Source: Carnegiea gigantea
Lineage: Eukaryota > Streptophyta > Magnoliopsida > Caryophyllales > Cactaceae
DNA length: 64,000 bases
Reading direction: 5' to 3'
Assembly (NCBI GenBank): GCA_029747015.1
Contig: JAKOGI010000185.1
Location: 769,501-833,500, forward strand
The notes beneath the pieces are model-generated. The model worked only from the letters and a program-made list of their open reading frames with translations, was not told the origin of the DNA and searched no databases. A program made the translations under genes and the position numbers. Shown in pieces: positions 12,137 to 21,957 of this stretch (position 1 is its first letter; every line of letters starts with the position of its first letter).

Positions 12137-13013
12137 ATAGACAGTCGCGGCCAAGGCAAAAGGAGACTTCAAACGGGCTTATGTTTGTACTTCTGTTGCG
12201 ATAGGAGCCTATGAACCGATTCACCGAACTTAGTGAATGCATCTTGGTACTCCCTACAATGACAACGGCTTCCCCAGCTTTCCCAGAACCCAATGTTTTT
12301 GGATGTTTGGAACACATTAACCCAATTGAAAACCAGGCTAGATTGAGATGATGAACAAATATGCCTCCACTTAGAAGATAAGACACTTGTTCTGACAACA
12401 TCTCTAAGTGTTAATCCAGAAACAATTTCGTGAAGAATTTCATCAGGGAGCTCGCTGATTCGATCATCTCCTATAACCCTGATGTCCTGCCAAGTATTAA
12501 AGAAAACCAACCAAAGATAAAAATTATACTACATATATAGTGAGATCAAATTCTAGCAACAAAGAAAATGACAGAAAATTCTAAGGAAAAATAAATTTAC
12601 GTAACTTGCTCCCAAATTTTCAACCCTTTTTAAGAAGTGGCTAGAAAACCTCAACTAGTATTATGAGTCTTGTATGGAAACACCCAAAAGGTGGCAGAAC
12701 GAGCAGCCGAACCACACTACACTAGTTGAATATTGGCTAACATTATTTTAAAAATTAATAGTGGACGATAATAATCTGGACTTTGTAAACACAGTAACTA
12801 ACTAACGCTGTCTTTAAAAAAAAAAAATAAAATTAGACTGGTTTCCATGCATCGATACACAAAGATGTTGCACCCTATTTTAGTGTAATCAGGCGAAAAC
12901 ACATTTATTACCTGGATACAATTAGCTGCTGCGACCTTTGATGATTTGCACAGATTCATGATCCTGAAAGCCAACAACATAGGATTATTTTTCAATTGAA
13001 AAAGGAATTTAGA

Positions 13014-13144
13014 CAATAAATTACAAATGAGTACCTCTGATTTTGGGGAAACTATTTTAAAGGCCCCTTAATTTGAGAATATATTCTTGGGTGATATTAC
13101 TGTTGGGGAAACAATTATGTGGTGCATTTTCGGTGGAGGGCTTC
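13014..13144 (+). repeat. MULE1 left terminal inverted repeat
   Basis: This matches the reverse complement of 25663-25794 with only scattered substitutions. Weaker similarity continues inward to about 13185, including a GCCCTTTTTTATT-type block. Confidence 0.85.
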
Positions 13145-15081
13145 ATATGAGAAGGGAAATTATGTTGATGCCCTTTTTTATTTGAGGAAGAAAAACAGCA
13201 ACGGTCACTGTTTCCATCCCCAAACCCCCGAAACTCGTCTCTCTCTCTCCTCTCCCCCTCTCTCTCTCTCTCTCTCTCGCTTGCTCTGCGCCTTGCCATC
13301 GCCATCTTTGTCTTCCAGAGCCGACCTACATTTTGTGAAGATGAAGAGATTTCTGAAGTTGGTCGCCATAGTTGAGGAAGAAACAGATGCAAGTTGACTG
13401 CAATTTGTGGACTGAAGAATTTCGGACAACCATGGTGAGTGTTTTTCGTGTTTGCGCATGTGTTTGTTTGATGTGGTCTAATAAGTTCATGTTGATTTGC
13501 ACCCTGGGGTAGGTAAAATGTTGTGTTTGATTCATTTAGTGCTGGGTTTTTTGTGTTGCAATTAAGGAGGGAGGAGTTCCAGTTGTTGCAATTTCGTGCT
13601 TTTTCCCATTTCTTCCATGTTCTATACATATGTAGGTTGTTTTTGTGGTTGTCTGTGATTGACTGCCACTCTGTTTAGATGTTGGCTATAAATATTGTAA
13701 AAGATTGTTTGTCATATTGTTTGAACAGGTGACTAAAACTATAGTGGTTCATTGCAAGGACAGAATGATTACCATAGTTGATGTTAATTTGGATATGTAC
13801 CAGATGATAGACCTATTTAGGGATGTGAGGGGATTAGCTGTGGAACAGGGGGTAGTGCTACCTAAGTATGCTGGATTTAAATGGCTTCCACCTGAGAGGA
13901 AGAATCAGAGGTGGCCTCTTAGCACTGGTAATGATTGGGTAATGTTAGTGCATCAATGGGAGTCAATAAGGGGTTTTGCCATCCCTATTTATGTGGTTGA
14001 GTTGCATGTGCCTAGTCAATTGCAAAAAATAGTTGAAAGTTTGGATGGTTTGCAAAAAGCAAAAGAGAAAGAAACTGTGCAATTTACAAGCCCATGTGAA
14101 CCTACACTTGACCCCTCTTTGACTGAAGTTAGGATGTGGGCTGATAATTTGATTGTGATCCCATCATCTGTATACATAGATCCAAATACAGCAGTACAAG
14201 TCCAGCCCATGTCAAAAGGTACTCCACATGCTTTAAAAAAACCTTCTACATCTGGGAGGCAGAAATTACAGATTAGGAGACCCATTCCTAGGGCTGCAAA
14301 AGATAAACCAAATGCTTCTCCTTCTCCTTCCTCCCTGCAGCCCTCATCAAAGCAAGCAAACACTGTTCCTGAACCTGTGAACAATCCTAGAAGACCCTTC
14401 ACAAGGTCTCAAAGTAGCCCATCAACCAAATCAGCCGTCCCCACAACTCCTTCTTCTTCACAGCCTAGTGAAGGTCTATCCCAGGTGGTGTTATCCCCAA
14501 CTAGGTTCCAAACGAGCCCAATTTCAGTTGAGAAGAGGCAAGTTCAACCTTCTTCTGTGGCAACACGAAGAAGAACAAAGAGTTGACCTTAGCCGCTAAA
14601 TCCTGCACAGTCACAAACTTTACTCTACTCAGACCAAGATTTGTCAATAGTAAGGTTGACTTGGATGATTTTCATGATCTTGATGTGTTAGATTTAGGGC
14701 AGCCACAAATTCTCCAATTAGATGCCTTTGATAGTGATGTAGATGAGAATGTGGAGGAGCAAGTAGAGGAATACTTTGAGTTAGATAGTGAGGACAGTGA
14801 CTTCAATGTCGATGAGCAAGAGGAGTCTGATGAGGTTTCATTAGATGACGAGTCAGATGACAATGAGGTGCTAGATGAGTTGGATTTGGAGCTTGATACA
14901 GAGCAGCGGATGAGATTAGGTCATGTAGATGCAGATGGTAGTCAGGGCTATGTGGTTGTTAGTAAGATGGCAAAGGTATTTAAACCAGAGAGGTTGTGGA
15001 GCGGGAATAGAGATGGGAGTGTGAGCTTAAAAGAAGGTGATATATTTACTTGTAAGGAAGACCTTTTAACAGTTATGAAAG

Positions 15082-16200
15082 TGATGGATGCTTGCAAAGA
15101 CAATAACAAACTCACAACTTGCTTCAAAGTAGAACACGGAATGAAGAAGGAGGAAAACTGAAAATGGAGAGGAGAAACCAAGAGTTTGGATGGTCAAGTG
15201 ACCTTGCAAGGGATAATCCTAGGAGCCACCCTTGGAGAACACTTGGGCAATCTCTTTATATCAACTAGTTACAGAATTTAATCACCTTTTAGTTGAGAGA
15301 AAGAGACCTAGAGACCCACTTGAGTTGCCAAGCTCAAGATATAACACTAGGAATTTTGTGGAGAGAGTTTTGAGAACTCACAAGCTCATGCATTCAAAGT
15401 TGTGTTCAAAATGAAAGGCCAATCTGGTTTTACCCTTGCTTGGTCGAGTTCCCCACCCCTCCCATGCAGCAAAAACAAAGCTTAGTCCAGTTGGGGTAGA
15501 GTTACACATCAAATCATCCATTGCTAGCTAAACACCTCACTACCTAGCTTAAGCTGCCTCATTAGGGGTTATAATGCCTCCCAAATGAGGTGTCAAGCTT
15601 ACAAGGATCCTAGAGTGCAGCAAAATGAGTCATTCAGCAAGTGGGCAAGCAAGAAACTAAGGAAAATCAGCCCCTTGTACCGGCTAGTGAAGAATCGGGT
15701 AAAGGGGTATTTTTCTTGTCCTTTTGGCTAGATAAAACCAACACAAGGGGGTGCTTTGAATGGGATTTGAACCCTTGAATTGATAAATATTTATGTCCCC
15801 TTTCAAGCTGTAAAATTTCAGAAAGAATGGAATTGAGTTGGTGGTCCAAACTCCTCCTTGTTTCGGACAGTGCTGGATTGCCGCCTGGACTGCACAGTTG
15901 CAAACAACTTGCTGTTTGACTAACCAAATGACCTCAAAATCCCTTGCAACTTGTTTTATTGGATTCCTAACATCTTAAACTTAAAGAGAGGGGGAAAAGC
16001 AGTCAATCATCCCCTCACCTTCAAGTCCCAAAAGGTGCACAAAACCGGGCCAAGTTCCAGTTGAATCTGCCCAGGTTCTGTCCGTGTGCTCCAAAATGTT
16101 CTTGACCAATGCATGAATGTTCTTGACTTCCTTGGGGCTCGAATGGATGTGTGGGCTTGCTGGTTGCATGCTTGAAGCTTGGGCTTGATGGTCCCCATCA
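15082..16200 (-). repeat. 3' LTR of the Gypsy element
   Basis: This is 1119 bp, aligns end to end without length change with 20839-21957, and begins and ends with the TGATGG/CCATCA inverted repeat. About 32 substitutions separate the two copies. Confidence 0.95.
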
Positions 16201-16208
16201 TTCTCCCC
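16201..16208 (-). promoter_or_regulatory. Polypurine tract
   Basis: The minus strand reads GGGGAGAA immediately before the 3' LTR, the expected place and composition for the plus-strand primer. Confidence 0.8.
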
Positions 16209-16267
16209 GGCTTGGTTGGAGTTTGACCTCAAACTCGGCTACTCTTCATCTTCATCATAGTATGGGC

Positions 16268-17280
16268 TCAAATCAGCCACATTGAAGGTGGCGGATACCC
16301 CATAATCACGGAAAGGTCAACTTTGTAAGCATTTGGGCCAATCTTCTCAAGGATTTCAAAAGGCCCATCCGATCTTGGCATTAGCTTTGATTTCCTTTTG
16401 CTTGGAAATCTCTCTTTCCTCAAATGGACCCATACTAGGTCCCCGGGCTGAAAATGAGCTTCTCTCCTCTTCTTGTTGGCATAAGACTTGGCTTGCTCAT
16501 TGAACCTTTCAATCCTTTCCCTCACCTTGGCATGGAGCTCTTGAATTTTCTTTGCCCTCTTCTCGGCCTCCCAACTAAATTTGGTGGGATTAGAGATGGG
16601 GACAAGGTCAAGGGGAGTCCGTGGGTTGCTCCCATACACAATTTGGAAGGGTGAGAGGCCCGTGGCCTTGCTTGGAGTGCGGTTGAAAGCAAATTACGCA
16701 TGGCAAAGCAACTCATCCCAACTTTTGATGTTCCCTTTGACCAAAACTCAAAGTAAGGTACCCAAGGTGCAGTTTGTTACCTCGGTTTGGCCATCCGTTT
16801 GGGGGTGGCAAGAAGTGCTAAACTTGAGATGGGTGCCAAGTTTTCTCCATAGTGTAAGCCAAAAATGGCTTAAGAACTTAGTGTCTCGATCGGACACCAT
16901 GCTTCTAGGAATGCCATGCAACCTCACAATCTCTTTGAAGTAAAGGCTAGCCACTTGTGAGGCATCAAAGGTGGTGTAACACGCCACAAAGTGAGCCATC
17001 TTTGAGAATCTATCTACCACCACCATGATGGAATCCTTGTGCCTTTGAGTTCTTGGTAGCCCGTGATAAAATCCAAGCTAACATCCTCCCAAGGTCCTTG
17101 GGGAACCGGTAGAGGTGTGTAGAGACCTTGAGGCCGGATGTGATCTTTGGCAAGTTGGCAAGTAGAGCATCTTTTGATGAAGTGCTCCACATCTCTTGAC
17201 ATTTTGGGCCAAAAGTAGTGCTCCTTGCATGGAGCACGTCTTCTCAACTCCAAAGTGGCCGACAAGAGCTTCTCCATGGA
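16268..17280 (-). pseudogene. Gypsy integrase region
   Basis: Minus-strand frames give the zinc-binding half (RCSTCQLAKDH), the catalytic core ([34 protein letters not shown], supplying D, D and E), and a C-terminal GPY/F-type segment (DGPFEILEKIGPNAYKVDL). The frame changes near 17280 and 17020, and stops interrupt the stretch between 16748 and 16640. Integrase would insert the cDNA into chromosomal DNA. This copy cannot make the full protein. Confidence 0.85.
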
Positions 17281-17284
17281 GTTC

Positions 17285-18661
17285 TTAAATCAATAGCTCT
17301 CTAAACCCACATTTGGGAATGCATAATCGATTCCCTTTGAAAAGGAAACCATTCTCCAAGTGGTAGGAACCGTGGGCATGGCTAGAACAATTTTCAAGGA
17401 TAACCTTGAAGTCTTCATCTTGAGCATACATATCCTTGATGCACTCAAATCCAAGTACCTTGGATTCAAGAGTAGAGAGCAAGAGATACCTCCTAGAAAG
17501 TGCATCGGCCCCTTTGTTCATTTGGCCGGATTTGTGGTGGATCACAAAGTGGAAGGATTGCATGAACGCTACCCACTTGGCATGTCGTGGATTGAGCTTA
17601 TGTTGTCCTTGGATGTACTTCAAAGCTTGATGATCCGTGTGGAGAATGAACTCTCCTCCAACCAAGTAATGCCGCCAATGTTCTAGTGCCCTCACAATGG
17701 CATAGAACTCCTTGTCATATGTAGAGTACTTCCTTTTGGCATCATTTAACTTCTCACTAAAATAAGCAATGGGCCTCTTTTCTTGTGACAACACGGCCCC
17801 AACGCCAACCCCGGAAGCGTCACACTCTACTTCAAAAACTTTGGAAAAGCTAGGTAGTGCAAGAATGGGTACACCAGTGAGCCTTCCCTTGATCTCTTCA
17901 AAGGCGTGTTGGGCTTGCTCACTCCACACAAATTGCTTGGCTTTGAGGACCTCGGTCATGGGTGCCATGATGGAGCTAAAATTGCTCACAAATTTCGTAT
18001 AGAAGGAGGCCAAGTCATGGAAACTTCGAACTTGTTGTATGGAGGTAGGAGTAGGCCACTCACGGATAGCCTTGATCTTCTCTTCATCCACTTGGATGCC
18101 ATTGGCCGAAACAACATACCCCAAAAACTTTACTTGGGAAGAGAAGAAATGGCACTTTTCAAAGTTGCCATAAAGTTGTTCTTGAGCCAAGACACTCAAG
18201 ACCTCATGCAAGTGTTTGGAATGCTCTTCTTCTCCACGGCTATACACCAAAATGTCGTCAAAGTACACAACAACATATCTCCCAATGAATGGCTTAAGAA
18301 CTTGGTTCATAAGCCTCATGAATGTGCTTGGTGCATTTGTCAAACCGAAGGGCATGACAAGCCACTCATAGAGACCGCCCTTGGTTTTGAAAGCCGTTTT
18401 CCATTCATTCCCTTCAAAAATCCGGATTTGATAGTAGCCACTCCTAAGATCAATTTTGGAGAAGATAGTGGCTCCATGAAGCTCATCAAGTAAATCTTCC
18501 AACCTTGGGATAGGGTACCGGTACTTGATGGTGATCTTATTGATAGCTCTACTATCAACACACATTCTCATACTCCCATCTTTCTTGGGCACAAGTAGAG
18601 CCGGGACGGTACATGGGCTCAAACTCTCACGGATTAAGCCCTTGGATAGGAGCTCATCCAC
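17285..18661 (-). pseudogene. Gypsy reverse transcriptase and RNase H
   Basis: A 458-codon open stretch contains the RT motifs [49 protein letters not shown] and the catalytic YFDDILVYS. It continues through the connection into RNase H ([40 protein letters not shown]). It is in the same frame as gag-protease and is separated from it by one TAA at 18662-18664, so the ancestral polyprotein was continuous here. A further in-frame TGA at 17285-17287 cuts it off from integrase. Confidence 0.9.
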
Positions 18662-20551
18662 TTACCTTTGAACCTCTTGTGTTTCTTGGGGGTTCATGCA
18701 GTAGGCCGGCTTGTTTGGGAGTGTGGCACCGGGGATAAGATGAATTTTGTGTTGGATAGATCTTTTGGGGCGTAGACCGTGGGGTATTTCTTGTGGAAAG
18801 ACATGGGAAAAGGCTTTTATGATGGGTGTAAGTAAAGGATGGGAAGGTTCCTTTACCTTGGCCGGTTCGTGGCCTAAGAGTATCCACTCTTTGAAGTCTT
18901 CAAATTCATGGAGTTGAGAGTGGAGTAAGGTGGTGAGAAAGACATCCAACTTGGGATTGTCTTGGGAGTTCTTTTGTGGGCTAGGTTTGAGGGGAGTGAA
19001 GGTAATTTTCTTGTGATCTTTGGTGAAGGTATATGTGTTCAAGCGACCATCATGCATAACTCTTCTATCAAATAGCCATGGCCGGCCCAAGAGGACATGA
19101 CAAGCGTCCATGGGCACAATATCACACCAAATTTCATCTTTGTAGGTTCTACCAATGGAAAAGGAAAGTAAACACCGAGTGGTGATTTGCAAACCCTTAC
19201 CTTGGTTGAGCCATTGGATTGTGTAAGGATTTGGATGAGGTGTGACCGAGATCTTGAGTTTGTCCACCATGGTTTTAGAAGCCACATTAGCACAACTTCC
19301 ACCGTCAATAATGAGAGAGAACACTTTCCCACTCACGGTGCATCGAGTGTGGAAAATGCTTTCCCTTTGTTCCATTTCTTCATGAGAAGCGAGCCCACTC
19401 AAGGCCCTTCTAATCACTAAGAGCTCTCCTTCATCCGGACCCTCTTCAACCTCCTCTATAACTTCATTCAAGTACACCCCTTTCTCTTCTTCCTCCTTCT
19501 CTTCCTCACCTTCTAGCTCCTTTAGGGAAGCTTGATATTCGGCTAGAGAAATCATTCTCTTGTTTGGACACTCGGAAGCATAATGTCCAAGACCTTGGCA
19601 ACGAAAACACCGGACCTTGCTAGATGGTTTTGGGGGTGGTTGTTTGGAGGGAGTTTGTGGAGTGGTGTTTTGTGGGGGCTTCGGGTTTGGAGAGGGGAAG
19701 GATTTTTGAGGAGTGTATGGAGGTTTTTGGAAGCCATAAGGCCGTGGGGTAGGCTTGGAGATGGGATTCTTGCCTTTGAGCTTCTTTTGCATTTCAACTT
19801 TGTGGGCTAAAGCACTTAGCTCATCAAGGGAGGTGTAAGGATGTAACTCAACAACATGAGCAATTTGTTCATCAAGGCCACTTAAATAGCGAATCAAGGT
19901 TTGGGCATCATCCTCCTTCAAGTCACATTTCAAGAGGAGTTGTTCAAAGTCCCTAGTGTACTCCTCTACACTTTTGGAACCTTGTTTGAGGTGGTGGAGT
20001 TTGAGAAAGTTATCTTGAAGATAATGTGGGGGTAAGAATTTGGCCTTTAGTTTGGACTTCATTTGCTCCCAAGTCTTAATCTTACTTTTCCCCTTCCTTA
20101 CTCTCTTGGATACAACATTAGACCACCAAATAGAGGCATATTTACGAAGTTTCAAAGCCACTAGTTTTACCTTCTTGCCTTCCGGAATGTCTTTGTATTT
20201 GAAGACCCGTTCCACGGTTTGCAACCAATCAAGAAAGATATCCGGGTCAAGTTGGCCTTCAAACTCCGGGATGTCAACTTTGAAATCACCGTAGCTTCGT
20301 TCACTATGCCTTTGGTGTCAACGAGGCCGTCTACCTTGTTCTTCTTCACTTGAATCACCAAGAGGGTTGCTTCCCTCGGAATCATCTGAGTCCCGATGCT
20401 TGCTTGAGCTTCTAGAGCTCCATTGGCTCCGCCTCTTCTCCTCCATGAGTTGGCCAAGTTGTCGTTGAAGGTACTTGAGTTGAGCCTCAAGTTCGTCCTT
20501 CTCCTTAAGAGCTTGTTCAGCCACTTGAGAAGGGGTAAGGCTAGCGGACAT
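18662..20551 (-). pseudogene. Gypsy gag and protease
   Basis: The start is an ATG at 20551 (MSASLTPSQVAEQ), opening a charged, coiled-coil-like stretch. The frame slips near 20300 and then runs openly to 18662. Markers are the gag core (KLRKYASIWWSNV), one CCHC knuckle (CFRCQGLGHYASEC, near 19600) and the protease site LIIDGGSCANVAS (near 19290), with DGG where many elements have DSG or DTG. Gag packages the RNA and the protease matures the polyprotein. The frame slip and the TAA at 18662 disable it. Confidence 0.85.
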
Positions 20552-20594
20552 GGTGACTTTGTGGTGGGGATTTGGTGTTTTGGGACGAAAAGGG

Positions 20595-20712
20595 GTAGGC
20601 ACGGTCGTGCTCTGTCGCACGGTGTGACTGTGCTGAGGTGCTGGAATGGGGGTGCTGCAGATAAATGGAGGCACGGTCGTGCTGGGGTGGCACGGTGTGA
20701 CCGTGCTGCTTC
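20595..20712 (-). repeat. Direct repeats with palindromic cores in the Gypsy leader
   Basis: GCACGGTCGTGC occurs twice and is followed both times by GCACGGTGTGAC(T/C)GTGCTG. Each unit can fold on itself. They lie between the PBS and the gag ATG, where packaging and dimerisation signals usually are. Confidence 0.6.
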
Positions 20713-20823
20713 TCTGGTTGGACACGGCTGGAAAATTTTACGGGTGAGTGTTTGGGCTGTTTTGTGAGTTTGTGTTTGGGGGTGTGTTTGGGCAAGGGAA
20801 GCTTGGCCAAGAGAGTAGCCTAA

Positions 20824-20835
20824 GCTCTGATACCA
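20824..20835 (-). promoter_or_regulatory. Primer binding site, initiator tRNA-Met type
   Basis: The minus strand reads TGGTATCAGAGC three bases after the 5' LTR. This is the standard plant PBS complementary to the 3' end of initiator methionine tRNA. Confidence 0.9.
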
Positions 20836-20838
20836 AGT

Positions 20839-21957
20839 TGATGGATGCTTGCAAAGACAAGAACAAACTCACAACTTGCTTCAAAGTAGAACACGGAATG
20901 AAGAAGGAGGAAAACTGAAAATGGAGAGGAGAAACCAAGAGTTTGGATAGTCAAGTGACCTTACAAGGGATAATCCTAGGAGCTACCCTTGGAGAACACT
21001 TGGGCAATCTCTTTGTATCAACTAGTTACAGAATTTAATCACCTTCTAGTTGAGAGAAAGAGACCTAGAGTCCCACTTGAGTTGCCAAGCTCAAGATATA
21101 ACACTAGGAATTTTGTGGAGAGAGTTTTGAGAACTCACAAGCTCATGCATTCAAAGTTGTGTTCAAAATGAAAGGCCAATCTGGTTTTACCCTTGCTTGG
21201 CCGAGTTCCCCACCCCTCCCATGCAGCAAAAACAAAGCTTAGTACATTTGGGGAAGAGTTACACATCAAATCATCCATTGCTAGCTAAACACCTCACTAC
21301 CTAGCTTAAGCTACCTCATTAGGGGTTATAATGCCTCCCAAATGAGGTGTCAAGCTTACAAGGATCCTAGAGTGCAGCAAAATGAGTCATTCAGCAAGTG
21401 GGCAAGCAAGAAACCAAGGAAAATCAGCCCCTTGTACCGGCTAGTGAAGAACCGGGTAAAGGGGTATTTTTCTTGTCCTTTTGGCTAGATAAAACCAACA
21501 CAAGGGGGTGCTTTGAATGGGATTTGAACCCATGACTTGATAAATATTTATGTCCCCTTTCAAGCTGTAAAATTTCAGAAAGAATGGAGTTGAGTTGGTG
21601 GTCCAAACTCCTCCTTGTTTTGGACAGTGCTGGATTGCCACTTGGACTGCACAGTTGCAAACAACTTGCTGTTTGACTAACCAAATGACCTCCAAATCCC
21701 TTGCAACTTGTTTTATTGAATTCCTAACATCTTAAACTTAAAGAAAGGGGGCAAAGCAGTCAATCATCCCCTCATCTTCAAGTCCCAAAAGGTGCACAAA
21801 ACCGGGCCAAGTTCCGGTCGAATCTGCCCAGGTTCTGTCCGTGTGCTCCAAGGTGTTCTTGACCAATGCATGAACGTTCTTGACTTCCTTGGGGCTAGAA
21901 TGGATGGGTGGGCTTGCTGGTTGCATGCTTGAAGCTTGGGCTTGATGGTCCCCATCA
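20839..21957 (-). repeat. 5' LTR of the Gypsy element
   Basis: This is 1119 bp and the partner of 15082-16200. The right-hand GAAAG duplication follows at 21958-21962. Confidence 0.95.

Larger units (their letters stand above)
8948..12959 (-). pseudogene. F-box/LRR/FBD-type gene, disrupted
   Basis: A short first exon (12959-12912, 16 codons) splices in phase to an exon starting at 12486. That exon encodes an F-box (DRISELPDEILHEIVSGLTL, then SSKWRHICSSS) and continues to 9475 as leucine-rich repeats (LQDLILKDCSLPKDLC and similar). Two further exons (about 9280-9410 and 9157-8948) finish with an FBD-like tail (EQLRRIKFCGFYN). Such proteins normally act as SCF ubiquitin-ligase substrate adaptors. 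The coding exon is interrupted by a 1.4-kb MITE (10729-12136) and a 578-bp hAT MITE (10027-10604). Removing either one with one copy of its target duplication restores continuous frame across the site. Extra single-base frame breaks occur near 12175 and near 9900, and the phase into the third exon also fails. MULE1 sits 55 bp upstream of the start codon. I take it as a pseudogene. Confidence 0.75.
15082..21957 (-). mobile_element. Ty3/Gypsy LTR retrotransposon inside MULE1
   Basis: The element is 6876 bp. Each LTR is 1119 bp with TGATGG...CCATCA ends. The 5-bp duplication GAAAG flanks it exactly (15077-15081 and 21958-21962). Transcription runs on the minus strand, so the 5' LTR is on the right. 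Order from the 5' side is LTR, PBS, gag with CCHC finger, protease, RT, RNase H, integrase, PPT, LTR, the Ty3/Gypsy order. A GPY/F-type module at the integrase end suggests a chromovirus lineage, but I did not find a chromodomain. The LTRs differ at about 32 of 1119 sites by eye (2.9%). At the commonly used plant LTR rate of 1.3e-8 per site per year this is roughly one million years. Coding regions have several stops and frame breaks, so it is not autonomous now. Confidence 0.95.

Noticed and set aside
13119..13629. Open frames on both strands around 13057-13629, one with an RERERE-rich stretch.
   Set aside because: They come from the CT-dinucleotide run at 13240-13280 in the MULE1 leader and TIR. 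The real coding signal here is the ATG with a GT donor at 13432.
15755..15785. A tRNA T-arm-like word (GGGATTTGAACCC) in the LTRs, also near 21518.
   Set aside because: No acceptor stem, D-arm or anticodon arm fits around it. It is part of both LTRs, not a tRNA gene.
17906..18493. A 195-codon plus-strand open frame inside the Gypsy element.
   Set aside because: It is the antisense shadow of the reverse transcriptase region. No domain is recognisable in this direction.
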